A stretch of DNA of 64,000 bases, from the NCBI GenBank assembly GCA_903882875.1, contig CAIRYQ010000011.1:1-64000 (forward strand), given 5' to 3'. Of this stretch, positions 61,201 through 64,000 are shown one piece after another (the stretch's first letter is position 1; each line of letters opens with the position of its first letter). Both the position numbers and the translations under genes were made by a program. Source of the stretch: an uncultured Spartobacteria bacterium (GTDB taxonomy: Bacteria; Verrucomicrobiota; Verrucomicrobiia; Chthoniobacterales; Chthoniobacteraceae). Below the pieces are notes generated by a model. That model had not been told where the DNA came from and searched no databases. It saw only the letters and a list, made by a program, of their open reading frames with translations.

Positions 61201-62457
61201 CGCGTCCCACACGCGCCATTCCACCGTGACCGCATCCACGAAGCGGTTCGCCGCCTGCACCGTGTATTGCAAAGGAACCGGCTTGCCCGGCTCGTACGAG
61301 ACATGATGCGGGAGCGGGCACGAGAGCGCCGGACGAAAGCCCGGCACGTACGCAGGCGAGTGCCGCACCTGAAGCGGCGGCGTCTCAAAAAAGTCCGCCT
61401 TCGCGCGCACGATCGCAGGCGTCGCGCGGTAGCGGGAGGAATTCTCCGTCTTCGGATCATGCACGCCCGTCGCTCCGGCCCACAGCCGATCGCGCGGATC
61501 GATGGCGAGGATGATGTAGGCCGAGTGTGCGCTCCACGGATCGGCAAACTTGAACTGGCCCCCGCGCTGCGTGAGCATCTTTCCGTCGGCGTTGAATCGC
61601 GTGATGAGCGCCGGGTTGCCCCACGAGACGGTGTAAACATTGCCCTTCGAATCCACCGCCACCGTGTGCAGGACTTCCGAGGCGTCCTCTGCGCGCGTCG
61701 TCGGATTGCCACCGAATGTCTTCAGCAGCGTGCCGTCCGGTGCAAATTTGTAAACAGCGTTCGGCTCCGCCTGGACGTAAAAATTTCCCGCGCGATCCGC
61801 CGCGAGGTCATGCACTCCGTCGAGCGGCTGAGGAATTTTCAATGTGACCTTCCGCTCGATGTCGCCATCCGGCGTGAGGATGACGATCGCATCGCCTCCG
61901 CTCTTCACCAACTTGCCCTGCACCACGCCCTTGAAACCCGGCAGCACCGCGAGCCGCTCGGCGCCTCCCGTTTGCACCGTGGTGATCCCCATTGCCCCGC
62001 GCATCTCAATGGAGCGTACGAATTTTCCATCCGCGCCAAACTCCTGGACGCATCCTGCAGCAGGCTGCGTCACGAAAACGTGACCTCGCGTATCCACCGC
62101 CAGTCGCTGCGGATCGTTTCGGTCGCCGAGCAACTCGCCCGTTGCCGCGTCGCGGAGATCCATGGTCGCGAGCAGCTTTCCGTCGTCGGAAAATTTCTGC
62201 ACGCGCAGGTTGCCCTTCCTCAGTTTCGTCTTCGCATCGTACCGCGCGCCGTCGAGCGCGAAGACATTTCCCGTGCTGTCGAAGGCCAGATCGCGCAGCT
62301 CGATGAATTTCCCCGGCTCGCTCCCGAAGCCGCCGAATGCGACATCGCCGCCGTCGTTGGATTTTGTGTCCTGGGCGGCGGACGGGGACGTGACGATTGC
62401 AGCTCCGAGGAACAGCGACGAAAGAAAGCAGACTGCGAAGCGGAGGGTTCGGATCAT
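58288..62457 (-). CDS. very large secreted NHL-propeller / clan-A glycoside-hydrolase protein
   Basis: The 1389-residue protein begins with a signal peptide (RTLRFAVCFLSSLFLGAAIV). Residues about 40-340 form an NHL-like six-bladed propeller (IELRDLAFDSTGNVFALDG, HTVAVDSKGNVYTVSWG). A beta-domain leads to a TIM-barrel at about 480-760 with VEVCNEPN (acid/base Glu568) and KPIWQTERAI (nucleophile candidate Glu667), the spacing expected of clan GH-A. Later domains are a discoidin-like region (VTLDINFERPQIVDKVVLRG), CARDB-like and Ig-like domains, and a C-terminal jelly-roll (AVFSVGTDDGGKGFVNGRQV). I start at MIRTLRF; the frame continues upstream as antisense of the dehydratase. The family number and substrate cannot be fixed by eye. 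Confidence 0.75.
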   Translation of the reverse strand: MIRTLRFAVCFLSSLFLGAAIVTSPSAAQDTKSNDGGDVAFGGFGSEPGKFIELRDLAFDSTGNVFALDGARYDAKTKLRKGNLRVQKFSDDGKLLATMDLRDAATGELLGDRNDPQRLAVDTRGHVFVTQPAAGCVQEFGADGKFVRSIEMRGAMGITTVQTGGAERLAVLPGFKGVVQGKLVKSGGDAIVILTPDGDIERKVTLKIPQPLDGVHDLAADRAGNFYVQAEPNAVYKFAPDGTLLKTFGGNPTTRAEDASEVLHTVAVDSKGNVYTVSWGNPALITRFNADGKMLTQRGGQFKFADPWSAHSAYIILAIDPRDRLWAGATGVHDPKTENSSRYRATPAIVRAKADFFETPPLQVRHSPAYVPGFRPALSCPLPHHVSYEPGKPVPLQYTVQAANRFVDAVTVEWRVWDASKNEVGKGRFDLALKNGEEARADFSFVPPRFGGYFVQAIATSSQGGMGALGLHVGVTPKWPNMPALGDDDGKHGWEDAPRQIWSGLPFMRLHPKKDIAALDGSLKACEVAGLTAIVQIGESLKTMSPEQTREIMERFKGRIKYVEVCNEPNFSGTADDYFRIHKETYAIVKSIDPSVKVMGPVTVNIDLKWLARLYELGFKDVSDIVSTHDYEGHESIDPDHWRWKYGEMRRIMAEHGDGAKPIWQTERAISGVRGRSFQGLVQAIRTAMHRDLLESFGTPSDHNFHYYLNQAGYSSVPTYVWSPYGPHPAAIVLRTRHALTAAMGRKFAGQLDFGPDGNGLFLGVRFRGDNGETVSLRNLGTRDTPLDFEVRGAAMIEVTDAWGNTETVRVADGKVRLTLAQLPSYVRLPRGAEIVAPKMDFGLNVAARATFAYSSTFKGDLQWLNNGIIETYQSGNPNGDTNGRMIWAGDMPADARENPVTLDINFERPQIVDKVVLRGIRADNAFCALLAYDLQYHDGTAWKTIERVDRPMPPSEPARSADAMFVNWMDDTNFFMHQFAPVTTSRLRIVVRATTRGFEPDTLCQGGRAPMPERVMLREVEVFAPREKVAIGVLPRSGAGASGPVPAETVFRISNAGREAWRGELRAFSTAGLSVAPQVRQVEIPAGGATTVALKLTPPPEIPAGTAFVDAELRDAKGALAGASFDAIRIPAPIEIKPEPVNPAVGGTQDLSVVIRNTSGAALSGAARLRLTGPRKLAPLTVPFGPVAAGDSASVEWKVPGIDITGEHWRADFQIVANGIVVAAEGDLARQQWMIVGPFPREFETDFGPEKGVDFSRSFTDAMGNEKKWMSAQPNAEGLVNLADNIKPNTEVLAYAATFVSSPVARKAVFSVGTDDGGKGFVNGRQVYTDDGSHAASPGQQKIPVELKQGRNEILLKVTQGSGGWGFYFNLLDPATGKPLDDIVYSAR

Positions 62458-62507
62458 GGAATTGCTGCGGTCGAAATGAATTTCAAATGCACGGAATCGG
62501 ATACTGA

Positions 62508-63737
62508 TCACGTCTTCGCATCGCTGCGCCGGTATGAATTCACGCCGGGCCGAAACAGATCGTCGCGCAATTTCGTCCCGAGTCCCGTGCCCGCGGGCAG
62601 GCGTGCCTTGCCGTGTTCGATCACGGGCAGCGTGTCCACGAGCTTCTCGTAGAATGAGCGGATATGCGCGCGCACGGTCTCCTGGAAGACGACGTTCGCC
62701 GACGATGCCGCGAGGTGCAGTCCGGCGAAAAGTGTCAGCGGCCCCGTGCAGTCGTGGATCGTGGAGGGAATGTTGAACGTCTGCGCGAGATCGATCACGC
62801 GGCGCGTCTCGCTGATGCCGCCATTCCAAGTCGGGTCCACCATCGCGTAATCGGCGGCACCGGACTGCAAGACGGCGAGGTATTCCTTGCGGCCGAGGAT
62901 CATTTCGCTCGCCGCGATCGGCAGGCCAGACTTGCGGCGGAAATCCGCGAGCGTCGCGACATTGTCCACGCGCAGCACGTCCTCGAGCCAGAGCGGTTTG
63001 ATTTCGCGCAGCGCCTCCGCGATGCGCAGCGCGGCGGGGAGCTGGAAGAAAGCGTGGCCCTCGATGGCGATCTCGATCTTCATGCCGACACGTTCGCGGA
63101 TTTCGCGCAGCGGTTTCATCCCTTCCTCGATGTCGGCCCAGGAAATGTGCAGTCCGCCGCTGCGATGCGCGGCCTTGTCAAAGGGCCACATTTTCAGCGC
63201 GGGGATTCCCTCGGCGATAAGTTCTTCCGCGAGATCACCCGCAGCGAAATTCGACTTCCAGTTGTCCTGCAGCGCGCCGTCCTTTCCCACATCGCCGTAG
63301 CCGGGCCAGCCGGGATGGCGCGCACTTTTCTCCGCATCCGCCACCGCGCCGTAGCTCGGGCCGCCGCAGGTATTGTAGATCGGAATCGCATCGCGCACCG
63401 GCCCGCCGAGCAGGCGATACACCGGCTGTCCGCACGCCTGCCCGAGGATGTCCCACAGCGCGATGTCCACCGCGGACAGCGCACGCATCTCCGCGCCAGG
63501 ATGCCCGAACGGCGTGCATCGTTCGTAGAGGAAACGCCAGTGCGATTCGACGGCAAGCGCGTCCGCACCGAGCAGTCGCTCGGCCATCCAGTCATGCACG
63601 AGCGCGGCGATCGCGTGCGGCGTGTAGTACGTCTCGCCGCAGCCGATGAATCCGTCGTCCGTGTGGATGCGGACGAGGATGAGGTTCGGCATGACGCCGG
63701 ATGGGATGGCGGTCTCGATGGCGGTGATCTTTGACAT
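62508..63737 (-). CDS. mandelate racemase/muconate lactonizing enzyme family protein
   Basis: The 409-residue enolase-superfamily protein matches the sugar-acid dehydratase branch. The capping domain has GFIGCGETYYTPHAIAALVH. The ordered SAVDIALWDILGQACGQPVY and IYNTCGGPSYG lead to GIPALKMWPFD near the catalytic lysine. IEIAIEGHAFFQ, PLWLEDVLRVDN and PIAASEMILGRKEY supply the metal and acid positions. STIHDCTGP and AASSANVVFQET end the barrel. It probably dehydrates an aldonate-type sugar acid to a 2-keto-3-deoxy acid in the cytosol. Spacing to both neighbours is about 50 bp on the same strand, consistent with one operon with the glycoside hydrolase. Confidence 0.87.
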   Translation of the reverse strand: MSKITAIETAIPSGVMPNLILVRIHTDDGFIGCGETYYTPHAIAALVHDWMAERLLGADALAVESHWRFLYERCTPFGHPGAEMRALSAVDIALWDILGQACGQPVYRLLGGPVRDAIPIYNTCGGPSYGAVADAEKSARHPGWPGYGDVGKDGALQDNWKSNFAAGDLAEELIAEGIPALKMWPFDKAAHRSGGLHISWADIEEGMKPLREIRERVGMKIEIAIEGHAFFQLPAALRIAEALREIKPLWLEDVLRVDNVATLADFRRKSGLPIAASEMILGRKEYLAVLQSGAADYAMVDPTWNGGISETRRVIDLAQTFNIPSTIHDCTGPLTLFAGLHLAASSANVVFQETVRAHIRSFYEKLVDTLPVIEHGKARLPAGTGLGTKLRDDLFRPGVNSYRRSDAKT

Positions 63738-63785
63738 GGGGAAGGGGAGTTTTTACGACGGTTGCGGGACGAGCACGCGCAGTCG

Positions 63786-64000
63786 TCACGCGAGGAGCTC
63801 TTTGATCACGTGGCCGTGAACGTCCGTGAGGCGGCGGTTGATGCCGTTGTGGTAAAAAGTGAGCCGCTCGTGATCGATGCCGAGCAGGTGCAAAATCGTC
63901 GCGTGAAAATCGGGGATGATCACCTTGTTTCCGCCGACGAGGTAGCCGATCTCATCGGAACTGCCGTAGCTCGTGCCGCCCTTCACGCCCGCACCGGCGA
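63786..64000 (-). CDS. DUF1501 protein, C-terminal part only (cut by window edge)
   Basis: About 71 C-terminal codons are visible. They include [59 protein letters not shown], the same ending as the DUF1501 protein at 52207-53664. The gene continues beyond position 64000. By analogy a PSD1 gene is expected further upstream, outside the window. It ends 48 bp before the dehydratase gene. Confidence 0.85.
   Translation of the reverse strand, partial: AGAGVKGGTSYGSSDEIGYLVGGNKVIIPDFHATILHLLGIDHERLTFYHNGINRRLTDVHGHVIKELLA

Noticed and set aside
1-64000. tRNA, rRNA, riboswitch or prophage genes
   Set aside because: Intergenic stretches were read on both strands; none showed a cloverleaf, rRNA core or phage/transposase family sequence. 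A covariance-model search would settle it.

Overview
The window looks like a chromosomal segment of a GC-rich member of the Verrucomicrobiota (PVC superphylum). The support is the family mix rather than a marker gene: four DUF1501 proteins, a PSD1/DUF1549/DUF1553 cytochrome-type protein, a PVC-type heme-binding dehydrogenase, a DUF1080 protein, a DUF3500 protein and many imperfect palindromic intergenic repeats. No rRNA, tRNA, CRISPR array, transposase or phage gene was found.

Left part (1-24 kb): a low-GC, repeat-bearing edge (1-790) and an EcsC-family gene are followed by core genes. These are dxs and xseB, a pseudopilin-like gene coupled to a membrane-anchored beta-propeller gene, dnaE with an overlapping lipoprotein gene, argC, ftsH, a SurA/PpiC-type isomerase gene, and a same-strand run of a conserved unknown gene, a LysM gene, accA and an MnmC-like methyltransferase gene. 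Between argC and ftsH lies an accessory patch: a solitary DNA methyltransferase fused to an Mrr-like nuclease domain, large palindromes, a 21-bp minisatellite and an unrecognised coiled-coil-type gene.

Middle part (24-41 kb): a DUF1501 gene is followed, on the minus strand, by a very compact four-gene operon. It encodes a double-hotdog dehydratase, two ketoacyl synthases and an AcpS domain fused to an LpxL-type acyltransferase. The dehydratase appears to keep one active site split between its two hotdog halves. I regard this as the best candidate for an undescribed system: a small acyl-chain elongation and transfer module, probably for an outer-membrane lipid. Then come an S10 carboxypeptidase gene, a beta-propeller lactonase gene, an orphan hybrid histidine kinase gene, and a CusBA-type metal efflux pair preceded by a small Cys-rich exported protein and lacking an adjacent outer-membrane factor.

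Right part (41-64 kb): a catabolic and secreted-enzyme region. It holds an SGNH hydrolase with helical repeats, a broken SDR gene, an FAD oxidoreductase gene, DUF1501 and DUF1080 genes, the PVC heme dehydrogenase gene, a small secreted beta-protein gene, and a long minus-strand run. That run encodes a DUF1501 protein cut by the window end, a mandelate-racemase-type sugar-acid dehydratase, a 1389-residue NHL/glycoside-hydrolase protein, a lactonase, PSD1, DUF1501 and DUF3500. Together they suggest breakdown of a plant or algal glycan and its sugar acids in the periplasm or at the cell surface. Gene starts were re-chosen by eye where the longest reading frame ran into improbable sequence.
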